DNA of 64,000 nucleotides from an uncultured Tissierellia bacterium (GCA_937923265.1 CALAJY010000026.1:62001-126000), one strand, 5' to 3'; shown: positions 39,373 to 48,796, counted from the first letter of the stretch. The notes: generated by a model not told the origin, from the sequence alone. Made by a program: numbers and translations.

Positions 39373-40638
39373 ATGGCGAAATACCAGGAAGAGCAGGTAT
39401 ATTGCTCTTTTTGTGGCAAGAGTTCAGAGGAAGTTGACCGGATGATTGCGGGACCCGAGGGAATCTACATCTGCAATGAGTGTGTGGACCTCTGTGCGGA
39501 CATTATTGAAGCCGAACGCGCTGCCATGCCCGCAGAAAAAAGTCACAAAGAGCTACCGAGTCCTCGCGAAATCAAGGAAACGCTGGACGAATATGTCATT
39601 GAGCAGGAGAATGCCAAAAAGGCACTCTCCGTTGCTGTCTATAACCACTATAAGAGAATCTATCGGCAGGAAGAGGCGGATGTGGAGATTCAAAAGTCCA
39701 ATATCTGCTTAATCGGCCCAACGGGGTCCGGCAAGACCCTCTTGGCCCAGACCTTAGCGAGAGTCCTTGACGTCCCCTTTGCCATTGCGGATGCGACGAC
39801 CTTAACGGAAGCGGGCTATGTGGGAGAGGATGTGGAAAACATCATCTTAAAGCTGCTTCAGGCGGCTGACTTTGATGTGGACCGCGCCGAGCACGGCATC
39901 ATCTATATCGATGAGCTGGATAAAATTGCTCGCAAGTCCGAGAACCCATCAATCACTCGGGATGTGTCCGGAGAGGGTGTGCAACAGGCTCTTCTGAAGC
40001 TGGTGGAAGGAACCATTGCGAATGTTCCGCCCCAGGGAGGAAGGAAGCATCCCAACCAGGAGTATATCCAGGTGGATACGTCCAACATCCTCTTCATCGT
40101 GGGAGGGGCCTTTGATGGCATCGACCGGGTGATTAAAAAGCGGCGGGACAGCAATTCCATCGGCTTTGGACAAAAGATTAAACCCGTTTCGGAGGAGAGC
40201 CTGACGGACACCCTTAAGTCCGTGATTCCCGAGGACCTGATGAAGTTTGGCCTCATTCCGGAGCTGATCGGACGGATTCCCGTCATTGTCACTTTGGAAG
40301 AACTCACCGCCCACACCCTGGAGCGAATCCTCCTAGAGCCGAAAAATGCCCTGGTGAAACAATACCGGGAGCTTTTCCGGCTGGACGGGGTGGACTTGGA
40401 GATCACCAAAGAGGCAATTCATGCCATTGCGGAAAAGAGCTACCAACGCAAGATGGGGGCAAGAGGACTTCGGTCCTTGATGGAAAGCCTGCTGATGGAA
40501 ACCATGTATGCCTTACCGGATGAGAAAGAGGTAACCGACTGCGTGATTACCGACAAGGTGGTTTCCGGAGAAGAAAAGCCACAGTTAAAGCGTTCTTCGA
40601 AGAAGGCGAACAAGAAGGAAGCTACTGAAGAAAAATAA
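39373..40638 (+). CDS. clpX: ATP-dependent Clp protease ATP-binding subunit ClpX
   Basis: A 421-residue AAA+ unfoldase. The N-terminal zinc-binding domain has C11, C14, C34 and C37. Walker A GPTGSGKT, pore loop GYVGEDV, Walker B IIYIDELDKI, the RKH loop (GGRKHPNQ), the ClpP-docking IGFG loop (NSIGFGQKI) and the sensor 2 GARGLRS are all present. The C-terminus adds a short Lys-rich tail. It unfolds substrates for ClpP encoded upstream. Confidence 0.97.
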   Translation: MAKYQEEQVYCSFCGKSSEEVDRMIAGPEGIYICNECVDLCADIIEAERAAMPAEKSHKELPSPREIKETLDEYVIEQENAKKALSVAVYNHYKRIYRQEEADVEIQKSNICLIGPTGSGKTLLAQTLARVLDVPFAIADATTLTEAGYVGEDVENIILKLLQAADFDVDRAEHGIIYIDELDKIARKSENPSITRDVSGEGVQQALLKLVEGTIANVPPQGGRKHPNQEYIQVDTSNILFIVGGAFDGIDRVIKKRRDSNSIGFGQKIKPVSEESLTDTLKSVIPEDLMKFGLIPELIGRIPVIVTLEELTAHTLERILLEPKNALVKQYRELFRLDGVDLEITKEAIHAIAEKSYQRKMGARGLRSLMESLLMETMYALPDEKEVTDCVITDKVVSGEEKPQLKRSSKKANKKEATEEK

Positions 40639-40643
40639 CGATA

Positions 40644-40668
40644 ACAGCCGGGGCACCGGCTGTTTTTT
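40644..40668 (+). terminator. Hairpin terminator between clpX and lon
   Basis: ACAGCCGG (40644-40651) pairs with CCGGCTGT (40656-40663), loop GGCA, then T5 of the following run. The lon ribosome-binding site AGGAGG comes only a few bases later. Confidence 0.85.
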
Positions 40669-40683
40669 ATCAGGAGGTAACGG

Positions 40684-43128
40684 ATGACCCAGAATTATTA
40701 TGAAACGACAAAAACGGTCCGTCCGATTTTAATGGTCCAGAACACCGTAGTGTTTCCCGGCGAGACGACTTACTTTGACCTGGATTCGGAGGAAGCGGAG
40801 CGGACGGTGGAATATGCGGCCAAGCAGAAGCAGAAGATCCTATTGATCACCGGGAATGGGCCCTTCCAGGACCCGGCGCATCGAGAAACGGAGGGCACCT
40901 TCGGAACCGTGATCGATATTCATCAATCGGTGCGGGTTCCGGGAGGCTACAGCAAGGTGCTTGTGGAAGGGCTCTTCCGCTCCCGCCTCACCCAGATCGC
41001 CCGCAGGGAGCCGATCCTGGAAGGGGAGGTGCAGGATTACATCTACCATCCCGAGAAACTCCGCTTATCGGAGCGGGATCATATGATCATTCAGCTCACC
41101 GCCAAGGAGGCAATCTCCTATTTTAAGAACACCACCAGCATGCCCGAATCCTTCCTTACTCCCCTGGTGGAGACCATGGACCCCGGGAAGCTGGGTGACC
41201 AGATCGCCCACAATCTGGGGGTGAGCCTGGCGGTGAAACTTGAGATTTTACAGGAAACCGATGTAATCGACCGTCTCATCCTCATCCAGCGGCAGTTGAG
41301 TTTGCAACAGGGCCTGGCAAAACTGGATCAGGAGCTCATGGAGTCCGCAACGGAACGACTCCAGCAATCTCAGAAGGAATATCTGCTTCGGGAGCAGATG
41401 AACATCATCAAAGAGGAGCTGGGAGATGGCGGTGGCGATCCGGACTCCCTGGTGGATTATTACACGGAAAAAATTGAAGAGCTGGACCTCGATGAAGAGG
41501 TCGAAGAACCGATTCTCCGTGAGATTGAACGCCTTGGCTATGTTCCGCAGATGTCCCCGGAGATGAATGTGACCAGGACCTATCTGGACACGATCTTGGA
41601 TCTGCCCTGGCACGAATATACCAAGGAGACGAAGGACATCGCTAAGAGCCGCAAGATTCTTGACCGACACCACTATGGCCTAAAAGAGGTGAAGGAACGG
41701 ATTCTGGAATTCATTGCGGTGCGACAGCTGAGGGATGATTCCAAGGGTTCGATTCTCTGCCTGGTGGGCCCTCCCGGTGTGGGGAAAACCTCCATCGTCC
41801 GTTCCATTGCGGAAGCCCTGGGTCGAAAATTCACCTCCATGCGCCTGGGCGGAGTGACGGATGAATCGGAGATTCGCGGCCATCGCCGGACCTATATCGG
41901 GTCCATGCCGGGGCGCATCATCTCCCAGATGATCAAAGCGGAGTCCATGAACCCCGTCTTTCTCTTTGACGAGGTGGATAAGATCGGCAGTGACTTCCGC
42001 GGCGATCCCGCCAGTGCGCTCCTGGAGGTCCTGGATCCCGAGCAGAATAACAGCTTTCAGGATCGCTATCTGGAGATTCCCTTTGACCTCTCCCGGGTCA
42101 TGTTTGTCACCACGGCCAATAGCATGGATACCATACCGGCGCCTCTCTTGGACCGCATGGAAGTGATTCGCATTCCCGGTTACACGGACCGGGAGAAGTA
42201 CGAGATTGCTCGGCGCTTTCTCTTGCCCAAGCAGCGGAAAGAAGCGGGCCTCATGGCGAAGCAGCTCTCCGTATCGAAGGGGGTGCTGGAGGATATCATC
42301 TACGAGTACACTCGGGAAGCGGGCGTGCGCGAGCTGGAAAGACAGATTGGAAAGATCTGTCGGCGAGCGGCCAAACAGATTGTGGAAGGCAAGAAGAAGG
42401 TTGCCGTAAGTAAACGCAATCTGGTCGACTTCCTCGGTGAGGCAAAATATCGGGATGAACTCATTGACTCCAAACCGGGTCTGGGCACGGTCAATGGTTT
42501 GGCCTGGACGGAAGTCGGTGGGGAAATCCTCCGCATCGAAGCAAACTTGATGGATGGGCACGGCCTCATTCAGCTCACGGGATCCATGGGGGATGTGATG
42601 AAGGAATCGGCACAGACCGCGATTTCCTTTATTCGTGCCAATGCGAAACGCTATGGAATTTTCCCGGGCTTTCATGCCATTCAGGACATTCACATCCACA
42701 TGCCCGAGGGAGCCGTGCCCAAGGATGGACCCAGTGCCGGCGTTTCCATGGCCACCGCTCTTGTTTCCATTCTGACCAAACGGCCGGTGCGCAACGATAT
42801 TGCGATGACCGGAGAGATCACCCTTCTCGGGAAAGTTCTCCCCATCGGAGGCGTCAAGGAGAAGGTGTTGGCGGCGAAGCGCTATCACATCAAGACGGTT
42901 CTCCTCCCCAAAGAGAATCTGCGGGACTGGAAGGAATTGGAAGAGGAAGTGCGAGAGAATCTCCGGGTAATACCCGTTGAGACCATGGACGATGTGCTTC
43001 GTGAGGCACTCTTGGATCCGGTGGAGGTCTCCACGGAGGTGGTCTTCCAGGAACCCCATCCCAATGGGAACCTCGGCTTCTATCTCCCCACGGGAAAAGG
43101 CGGTGAGGGAAAGAGGAGTCGGCTATGA
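40684..43128 (+). CDS. lon: ATP-dependent Lon protease
   Basis: An 814-residue LonA protease. The N-terminal substrate-binding domain (ILMVQNTVVFPGE) and coiled-coil (~195-310) precede the AAA+ module with Walker A GPPGVGKTS and Walker B PVFLFDEVDKIG, then the protease domain with the catalytic Ser in KDGPSAGVSM (about residue 684) and the Lys of GGVKEKVLAA. It degrades misfolded and regulatory proteins. The start ATG 40684 lies 15 bases after a terminator hairpin. It overlaps engB by 4 bases. Confidence 0.97.
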   Translation: MTQNYYETTKTVRPILMVQNTVVFPGETTYFDLDSEEAERTVEYAAKQKQKILLITGNGPFQDPAHRETEGTFGTVIDIHQSVRVPGGYSKVLVEGLFRSRLTQIARREPILEGEVQDYIYHPEKLRLSERDHMIIQLTAKEAISYFKNTTSMPESFLTPLVETMDPGKLGDQIAHNLGVSLAVKLEILQETDVIDRLILIQRQLSLQQGLAKLDQELMESATERLQQSQKEYLLREQMNIIKEELGDGGGDPDSLVDYYTEKIEELDLDEEVEEPILREIERLGYVPQMSPEMNVTRTYLDTILDLPWHEYTKETKDIAKSRKILDRHHYGLKEVKERILEFIAVRQLRDDSKGSILCLVGPPGVGKTSIVRSIAEALGRKFTSMRLGGVTDESEIRGHRRTYIGSMPGRIISQMIKAESMNPVFLFDEVDKIGSDFRGDPASALLEVLDPEQNNSFQDRYLEIPFDLSRVMFVTTANSMDTIPAPLLDRMEVIRIPGYTDREKYEIARRFLLPKQRKEAGLMAKQLSVSKGVLEDIIYEYTREAGVRELERQIGKICRRAAKQIVEGKKKVAVSKRNLVDFLGEAKYRDELIDSKPGLGTVNGLAWTEVGGEILRIEANLMDGHGLIQLTGSMGDVMKESAQTAISFIRANAKRYGIFPGFHAIQDIHIHMPEGAVPKDGPSAGVSMATALVSILTKRPVRNDIAMTGEITLLGKVLPIGGVKEKVLAAKRYHIKTVLLPKENLRDWKELEEEVRENLRVIPVETMDDVLREALLDPVEVSTEVVFQEPHPNGNLGFYLPTGKGGEGKRSRL

Positions 43129-43730
43129 TGAAGATTCTCCGGTCGGATTTGGAACAGATGGCGGGTCGCCCTGACCAGTATCCCGGCGAGACGTTGCCGG
43201 AGTTTGCCCTGGCCGGGCGGTCAAACGTGGGAAAATCCAGTTTCATCAACCGCTTCTGCTTCCGAAAGAGATTAGCGTACACCAGTCAAACGCCGGGAAA
43301 GACCCGAACCGTCAACTTTTATCGCATTAACGACTCCTTTCGTCTGGTGGACCTTCCGGGTTATGGCTTTGCCCGGGTATCGAAGGCGGAGCAGGATCTC
43401 TGGGCGGAGCGGATTCACCGATATTTGACGGAGCGAGAAAATCTCCTTCAGGTATTTCTTGTCGTCGATAGCCGCCATGAACCGAGTGCGGGGGATGTTA
43501 AGATGATGGAGTGGATTCGTGCCTCCCACTTTCCCCCCCTTGTTCTTTGCAGCAAGTTGGATAAGATTCCTCGGACCAAGCAAGCCGCTGCTCTGAAGAA
43601 GATTCGAAACACCCTGGGGGTGGACGATGACCACCTCTTTCCCTTCTCCGCACAAAGCGGGCAGGGAATCGAACGGGTTCAGGATTTGGTTGCCACGTGT
43701 TTAAAATCCGCCGAAGACCGAAAGGAATGA
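43125..43730 (+). CDS. engB: Ribosome biogenesis GTPase EngB (YsxC)
   Basis: A 201-residue TRAFAC GTPase needed for late 50S subunit assembly. G1 GRSNVGKSS, G2 TPGKTRT, G3 DLPGYGFA, G4 CSKLDK and G5 FSAQSG are all in order. The start ATG 43125 overlaps the lon stop (ATGA). It is the last gene of the tig cluster, the same position as in Bacillus. Confidence 0.95.
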   Translation: MMKILRSDLEQMAGRPDQYPGETLPEFALAGRSNVGKSSFINRFCFRKRLAYTSQTPGKTRTVNFYRINDSFRLVDLPGYGFARVSKAEQDLWAERIHRYLTERENLLQVFLVVDSRHEPSAGDVKMMEWIRASHFPPLVLCSKLDKIPRTKQAAALKKIRNTLGVDDDHLFPFSAQSGQGIERVQDLVATCLKSAEDRKE

Positions 43731-43811
43731 GCATGGCCCCTTCCGGGCCGCTCTCCGGTGAGCAAGGCCTGTCGTGAAGTCGAAAGGTCCGAAGGGAAAA
43801 CAGCATACAAA

Positions 43812-43847
43812 AAAAAGGACAGAGGGAATTTTCCCTCTGTCCTTTTT
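43812..43847. terminator. Bidirectional terminator between engB and the TVP38 gene
   Basis: A 17-bp stem (43812-43828 with 43831-43847) with a 2-base apex, A tract before and T tract after, which suits the convergent transcripts. The 80 bases between engB and the hairpin show nothing else. Confidence 0.88.
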
Positions 43848-43861
43848 CTTTTCTTCTTCTC

Positions 43862-44554
43862 TTATTGGAGAAAGCGTCGAAAGAGAAACAAAACTCCATC
43901 GCTGGCCTTGTCGAGAAAGACCGTATAGAGCAGAATGGTTGGGATTTTTGTCCAGGCAAGGTGAAAACAAAAATATTTCAGATCCATGTCGGACAAACCC
44001 GCAATCATGCAGATCAGGTCGTCAGGCATCCCGGGAAGGGCCATGGCGATGATAAAGAAGTGATTGAAGCGCTCCTGGTTTTTCTCCAGCATGTCCGTGT
44101 ATTTTCGGTAACTTTGCTCGGACACCAGGGACCGCACAAAAATCCGACCGTAGTAGCGTGCGAGGAGGAAGGCGGCGAGAGAGCCCAGGTAGATACCCAC
44201 ATAGTTGAGAAGAAAGCCCTCCAGGGGCCCGAAAACCATAACGCCGATGAGCAGGGAGACCCCGCCGGGAATGATGGGAATGACACATTGAATCACCTGG
44301 ATCAGGAGAAACACAATCGGGGCCAACCAGCCCGCTTTTTCCAGAAATCTCTGCAAGACCTCCTTATCGGTGAAGAGACCCGCTCGCCAGCCCCATATGG
44401 AGAGGAGGATGGCAAGCAGAATTCCCACGACGGTGATCACGTTCATCCACCGTCGTCTTCGTTCGATTTTCCGCTCTTCCTCGGGAGAGGAAGCGGGAGA
44501 GGCCGTGTTCTCTTGGGACACAGGCTTTTTCCGGGAATGGGAGTCTTTTTTCAT
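43862..44554 (-). CDS. TVP38/TMEM64 family membrane protein
   Basis: A 230-residue integral membrane protein of the SNARE-associated/DedA-like superfamily. A charged N-terminal region (~1-36) precedes about five hydrophobic segments; the family core lies at IQVIQCVIPIIPGGVSLLIG and at FFIIAMALPGMPDD (re-entrant loop with conserved Pro-Gly). DedA-type proteins scramble or transport lipid carriers; the role of the TVP38 branch is less clear. Its start overlaps the glycosyltransferase stop by 4 bases, suggesting a joint function in envelope lipid handling. Confidence 0.85.
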   Translation of the reverse strand: MKKDSHSRKKPVSQENTASPASSPEEERKIERRRRWMNVITVVGILLAILLSIWGWRAGLFTDKEVLQRFLEKAGWLAPIVFLLIQVIQCVIPIIPGGVSLLIGVMVFGPLEGFLLNYVGIYLGSLAAFLLARYYGRIFVRSLVSEQSYRKYTDMLEKNQERFNHFFIIAMALPGMPDDLICMIAGLSDMDLKYFCFHLAWTKIPTILLYTVFLDKASDGVLFLFRRFLQ

Positions 44555-45876
44555 TCTTTGCCCTGCCTTTGATTTTTCTGTCGCCGCTGCGCTCTTTCAA
44601 AGAGGGTGCGGCGAAGCTTGGATTCTAAGGTAGCATAGAATCGCCCGTAGTCACTGGAATCGGATCGAACCTTCATCCGGCGGAGGACCTGTTTCCCCAG
44701 CCGCTTTTGTTTCCAGCGGGGCTCGGTCCCCCGGGAGAGGACCTCTTGGTAGAGGGATAAGACACGCTTTCCGAAGAGCTTCGTCCCGAATTTTTCTCGG
44801 GAGGCGCGGGCACCTTCCACCAGCTTCTCGTAGGTGGCATCGTCTTCGAGAAGCTCATGAATGTAGTGGTCAAGTTCCTCGACGTTGGTGTATTGGTAGC
44901 CATTTTTCCCATGCTCCAGGACACCCAGAAGGGCGGAGTCCTTTCGAGCTAGCACGGGAATGTTGTTAGCCAAGGCCTCGATATAGGTCAGTCCCTGTGT
45001 CTCCGAGACGGAGGCGGAAATGAAGAAGCGAAGGATTTGGTAATAAGCACCGACGTCTTTGGGAGCGACCATGCCCGGGAACTTCACATAGGGGAGGATC
45101 CCAAGGTTCCGGGCTTCTTTTTCCAGCCGGGCTCGATCCGCCCCATCCCCCGTGAGAACCAGGTAGGCGGTCACTCCGGATTTTAGGAGTCTTGCATGGG
45201 CGTGTAGAACTTCCGAGAGATTTTTTTCGGCGGCCAAGCGTCCCACCGAGCCATAAATCAAGGCGCCTTCCGGAATCTGCAGACGAGAAAGAATGGCCTT
45301 TTTTTCCTCGGCGGAGTAGACCTTTTCATACTTGCTGAGATCGATGCCGGTGGGAATGATCCGAATTTCTTCCGCAATTCTTCCCTTCCGAAGGCCCTCC
45401 GCGGTCTTGGCGGTGGGGGCGATCACCACATCGGCGGTTCGAAGTCGCGTGCGCATCACGGGAGCGACCGCCTTCTTCCAATCACCGATGGGAAAAAGGT
45501 AGTTCACATAATATTCATAAAGGGTGTGATAGGTGTGGATAATTGGCGTGTGACAGCGTTTGGCGATATGCTGGACAATCGTATAGGTGATGAATTCACA
45601 TTGGGAATGTATAATATCCGGTTTCCATTGAATAAGCTCATCCACCAAGGGATTTAGAATGGGCAGGGTGGTACGGATATCCGGGTAGATGTGAAAAGGA
45701 ATGGAGCCGATGCAATAAAAGTCGGGCTCGGGTTTGATATTTTCCAGAGTCGGAGACAGACACAAAAAACGCACATCGCACCCCGACTTTTCTAATTCTT
45801 TCTTTAGGTTTAAAGCGGAGATCATAACCCCATTCACGCTCTGATAGACATGGTCTGTGGTAAGCAGGATCTTCAT
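44551..45876 (-). CDS. GT4 family glycosyltransferase (diacylglycerol glucosyltransferase-like)
   Basis: A 441-residue GT-B retaining glycosyltransferase. The N-terminal MKILLTTDHVYQSVNGV loop, HTYHTLYEYYVNYL, IPTGIDLSKY, GRLAAEKNL and the E-x7-E nucleotide-sugar motif region SVSETQGLTYIEALA match bacterial GT4 enzymes that glycosylate diacylglycerol to make glycolipids or lipoteichoic acid anchors. The C-terminal ~60 residues are strongly basic, as in membrane-surface enzymes. It is upstream of and coupled to the TVP38-like gene. Substrate assignment is inference. Confidence 0.82.
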   Translation of the reverse strand: MKILLTTDHVYQSVNGVMISALNLKKELEKSGCDVRFLCLSPTLENIKPEPDFYCIGSIPFHIYPDIRTTLPILNPLVDELIQWKPDIIHSQCEFITYTIVQHIAKRCHTPIIHTYHTLYEYYVNYLFPIGDWKKAVAPVMRTRLRTADVVIAPTAKTAEGLRKGRIAEEIRIIPTGIDLSKYEKVYSAEEKKAILSRLQIPEGALIYGSVGRLAAEKNLSEVLHAHARLLKSGVTAYLVLTGDGADRARLEKEARNLGILPYVKFPGMVAPKDVGAYYQILRFFISASVSETQGLTYIEALANNIPVLARKDSALLGVLEHGKNGYQYTNVEELDHYIHELLEDDATYEKLVEGARASREKFGTKLFGKRVLSLYQEVLSRGTEPRWKQKRLGKQVLRRMKVRSDSSDYGRFYATLESKLRRTLFERAQRRQKNQRQGKE

Positions 45877-45907
45877 TTTTGCCTCCTTATATGAATCAAT
45901 ATACCTC

Positions 45908-45916
45908 AGTATACCA
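45908..45916 (-). promoter_or_regulatory. Extended -10 promoter of the glycosyltransferase operon
   Basis: On the minus strand TG-G-TATACT (45916-45908), 32 bases before the ATG; no good -35 box is seen. Confidence 0.5.
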
Positions 45917-45965
45917 TAGCAAAAAGTTCCCGGACAGCGAGCGATTCCAGGGATTCCGGCAAAGA

Positions 45966-45998
45966 AAAAAGGAGAAGCGCTCCCGCTCCCCCTCTCTT
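45966..45998 (-). terminator. Probable terminator of rubredoxin
   Basis: A GC-rich imperfect hairpin on the minus strand followed by T6 (rc of 45966-45970 and flanking A residues). Confidence 0.5.
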
Positions 45999-46011
45999 TC
46001 CTTGCTGCTGC

Positions 46012-46173
46012 TTATTCTGCTTCGTTGAATTCTTCCTTGGAAGCGCCACAAACGGGGCATACCCAATCTTCGGGAAGATCTTCGAAAGCGGTTCCCGGCT
46101 CTACACCGTTGTCCGGATCGCCTACTTCGGGATCATAGACATAGCCACAAACGTCACATTCATATTTTTTCAT
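46012..46173 (-). CDS. Rubredoxin
   Basis: A 53-residue rubredoxin. Iron is bound by C6, C9, C39 and C42 (YECDVCGYVYDP and WVCPVCGASKEEF), with the usual acidic middle. It is a one-electron carrier, in anaerobes often used for oxygen and superoxide detoxification. AGGAGG precedes ATG 46173. It is a monocistronic unit with its own promoter. Confidence 0.95.
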   Translation of the reverse strand: MKKYECDVCGYVYDPEVGDPDNGVEPGTAFEDLPEDWVCPVCGASKEEFNEAE

Positions 46174-46222
46174 AATCGATTCCTCCTATGGTTTGCAAGA
46201 TTTCGTGTTTCCACGTAATCCT

Positions 46223-46251
46223 TATATACCCAAATTTAATATTTTATCCAA
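46223..46251 (-). promoter_or_regulatory. Promoter of rubredoxin
   Basis: On the minus strand TTGGAT (46251-46246), 17-base spacer, TATATA (46228-46223). The rest of the 46174-46409 gap is AT-rich and holds a TATATA box at 46379-46384 that may serve the GHKL gene. Confidence 0.65.
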
Positions 46252-46409
46252 CAATTCAAAAAACTTGCCGTGGGAGGAGGATTTTACCCGGTACCGGGAC
46301 TCCCATCTCCTGTGGCTGTGACAAATTTGTTTTATTTGCCGATTTCTTATGTCTCTGTTATGTTCAAAGGACTTCGGGTATATAAAAATTGTCGAAGGAA
46401 AGGGGATTC

Positions 46410-46811
46410 ATGGTGGACATTATTTACGCAGAAAGCGTTCCGAGCGAGATTCGTCTCGTCTGCAAGTCGGTTGCTTACATCATCGATCAATTGCATAATA
46501 GAGCCGATCTAAGTGAAGACCAACTGATGGATGTCCGGCTGATTCTCAGCGAACTCATGATCAACGGATGTGAGCACGGGAACGGAAATAACCCGGATAA
46601 GTTGATTTCTGTCCAAGTTGCCGTTGATGAGAAGCGGATTACCTTTGATGTTAAGGATGAAGGGCGGGGCTTTGTTTTTGATTTGGCGAATTATGATCCC
46701 CATTGTTTGGATAGCTCAGGCCGCGGACTGAAGATTGTCAGTTCTCTTTGCGATATGTTGTCGGTGCAGGAGAATCGGGTGGTCTGTGTCCTGTCTCGTC
46801 ATCGAGATTGA
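46410..46811 (+). CDS. GHKL ATP-binding protein, anti-sigma factor kinase-like
   Basis: A 133-residue HATPase_c_2 protein of the RsbW/SpoIIAB type. The N box is LILSELMINGCEHGN, the G1 box DEGRGFVF and the G2 box SGRGLKIV. Such proteins are serine kinases that hold a sigma factor and are released by an anti-anti-sigma protein. No sigma factor, STAS protein or phosphatase gene is adjacent, so the partner is unknown. Start ATG 46410 lies 6 bases after AAGGGG; a TTG seven codons earlier is less likely. Monocistronic with its own terminator. Confidence 0.83.
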   Translation: MVDIIYAESVPSEIRLVCKSVAYIIDQLHNRADLSEDQLMDVRLILSELMINGCEHGNGNNPDKLISVQVAVDEKRITFDVKDEGRGFVFDLANYDPHCLDSSGRGLKIVSSLCDMLSVQENRVVCVLSRHRD

Positions 46812-46835
46812 AGGAGTCCTTCCGAAAGGCTGACG

Positions 46836-46861
46836 AACAGGGCATTTGCCCTGTTTTTTTT
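46836..46861 (+). terminator. Terminator after the GHKL gene
   Basis: AACAGGGC pairs with GCCCTGTT over loop ATTT, followed by a T run to 46861. Confidence 0.85.
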
Positions 46862-46878
46862 ATGGAAGAGCTTGGGTG

Positions 46879-46887
46879 TGATAGAAT
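46879..46887 (+). promoter_or_regulatory. Extended -10 promoter of typA
   Basis: TG-A-TAGAAT (46879-46887), 33 bases before the start codon; no convincing -35 because the preceding terminator occupies that space. Confidence 0.5.
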
Positions 46888-46919
46888 GGAAGGTAGTCAA
46901 ATTTAGTAAGGAGCGAACG

Positions 46920-48749
46920 ATGACGCAAAGAGAAGATATACGTAATATCGCAATTATTGCCCACGTTGATCACGGAAAGACCACCCTTGTGGATGCTCTT
47001 CTCAGGACCAGCGGAACGATTCGTGCCAACCAGGAAGTTCAGGAACGAGTGATGGATTCCAACGATCTGGAGCGGGAACGGGGCATTACTATTTTATCGA
47101 AGAACACAGCCATTCATTACCGGGGGGTGAAGATTAATATTATTGACACCCCGGGCCATGCGGATTTCGGTGGCGAGGTGGAACGGGTTTTGAAGATGTG
47201 TGATGGGGTTGTGTTGGTGGTGGATTCCTTTGAGGGACCCATGCCACAGACCAAGTTTGTTTTGCGAAAGGCGGTGGATTTAAAGCTGCCGGCCATTGTC
47301 TGCATCAATAAAGTCGACCGCCCCGATGCCCGCGTTGCCGAGGTGGAGGACGAGGTGCTGGACCTCTTCATCGCCTTGGATGCGCCCGAGGACTACTTGG
47401 ATAGCACCTTTATCTATGCTTCGGCGAAAAACGGCTGGGCCTCCGCGAGCCGGGAGGAGGAAGGGGACAACATGGAGCCCTTGCTCCAAGCCATTCTCGA
47501 GAAAATCCCCATGCCGGAGGGGGACTTAGAGGCTCCCTTCAAGCTCTTGATTTCCACCACGGACTACAATGACTATGTGGGCCGTATCGGCATCGGCAAG
47601 ATTGAACAGGGAACGGTTCATGTGAATGACGAGGCGGTCATCTGCAATTACAACAATCCCGAAAAGAAGTCGAAAATTCACATCACGAAAATATTTGAGT
47701 TTGATGGTCTGAACCGAGTACCGGTGGAGGAATCCCGGATGGGATCCATCGTGGCGGTTTCCGGGGTAGAAGGCATCGAGGTGGGAGACACCCTCTGCAA
47801 CCCACAAGACGTGGATCCCCTGCCCTTCGTGAAGATTTCCGAGCCCACTCTGGCCATGCGATTTTCCGTGAACGATTCTCCCTTTGCGGGAAAGTCGGGC
47901 AAGTATGTGACCTCTCGCCACCTTCGCAACCGTCTTTTTAAAGAGTTGGAAACCGACGTGAGTCTCCGGGTGGAGGAAGGGGCCTCCACGGACGAGTTTA
48001 AGGTCAGCGGCCGTGGGGAGTTGCATCTTTCCGTCCTTATTGAGAATATGCGCCGCGAGCAATATGAGTTCCAGGTCTCCAAGCCGGAAGTCCTCATGAA
48101 AGAGGATGAAAAGGGGAAGAAGCTGGAGCCGATTGAGTTGGCGACGATCGATGTGGACCAGGAGTTCTCGGGAGCCGTGATTCAGGCCCTGGGGCAGAGA
48201 AAGGGAGAACTGGTGGAGATGACCACCTCTCCTTCGGGTTACACCCGACTCATTTTCCGCATTCCGGCAAGAGGACTCATTGGATATCGGCAGCAGCTAC
48301 TGACCGACACCCGGGGCACGGGAATTTTGAACAATGAGTTTGAGGCCTATGAACCCTATAAGGGAGAAATTCCCCGCCGGACCATGGGATCCCTGGTGTC
48401 CTACGAGACGGGGCTGTCCTCCACCTATGGTCTCCATGCCGCACAGGAAAGGGGCACCCTCTTCATCGGGCCCGGCGAAGAGGTTTATGAAGGACAGATT
48501 GTCGGCGAAAATCCCAAGGGAGAGGATTTGGACGTGAACGTCTGCAAGAAAAAACAGCAGACCAATATCCGCTCCTCCGCTTCCGATGATGCGTTGAAAC
48601 TGACGCCGGCAACCAAGCTCAGCTTGGAGCAGATGATGGAGTTTGTGGAATCGGATGAATTGATTGAAGTCACCCCGGCTGCCTTCCGCCTGAGAAAGAA
48701 GATTCTGAGCGGACAGGCGCGATATAAGTCGAAGAAATATCAGAAATAG
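46920..48749 (+). CDS. typA: Translational GTPase TypA/BipA
   Basis: A 609-residue ribosome-associated GTPase involved in 50S assembly and stress translation. G1 AHVDHGKTT, G2 with RGITI, G3 DTPGHADFGGE and G4 NKVDRPDAR lead to EF-G-like domains II, III and V and the BipA-specific C-terminal domain (YRQQLLTDTRGTG). Start ATG 46920 has TAAGGAG upstream; an in-frame start at 46872 would overlap the -10 element. Ends on a hairpin terminator that abuts cls. Confidence 0.96.
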   Translation: MTQREDIRNIAIIAHVDHGKTTLVDALLRTSGTIRANQEVQERVMDSNDLERERGITILSKNTAIHYRGVKINIIDTPGHADFGGEVERVLKMCDGVVLVVDSFEGPMPQTKFVLRKAVDLKLPAIVCINKVDRPDARVAEVEDEVLDLFIALDAPEDYLDSTFIYASAKNGWASASREEEGDNMEPLLQAILEKIPMPEGDLEAPFKLLISTTDYNDYVGRIGIGKIEQGTVHVNDEAVICNYNNPEKKSKIHITKIFEFDGLNRVPVEESRMGSIVAVSGVEGIEVGDTLCNPQDVDPLPFVKISEPTLAMRFSVNDSPFAGKSGKYVTSRHLRNRLFKELETDVSLRVEEGASTDEFKVSGRGELHLSVLIENMRREQYEFQVSKPEVLMKEDEKGKKLEPIELATIDVDQEFSGAVIQALGQRKGELVEMTTSPSGYTRLIFRIPARGLIGYRQQLLTDTRGTGILNNEFEAYEPYKGEIPRRTMGSLVSYETGLSSTYGLHAAQERGTLFIGPGEEVYEGQIVGENPKGEDLDVNVCKKKQQTNIRSSASDDALKLTPATKLSLEQMMEFVESDELIEVTPAAFRLRKKILSGQARYKSKKYQK

Positions 48750-48757
48750 GGACCGGC

Positions 48758-48796
48758 AAGCCCGGCAGAGGTGGTTATGCCCTCTGCCGGCTTTTT
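48758..48796 (+). terminator. Terminator between typA and cls
   Basis: AAGCC-GGCAGAGG (48758-48771, one C bulged) pairs with CCTCTGCCGGCTT (48781-48793), followed by T residues to 48796. The cls start codon is 17 bases farther on. Confidence 0.82.

Noticed and set aside
41680..43059. 459-codon minus-strand open frame opposite lon
   Set aside because: It is a shadow of the lon gene in a GC-rich frame; no ribosome-binding site or motif.
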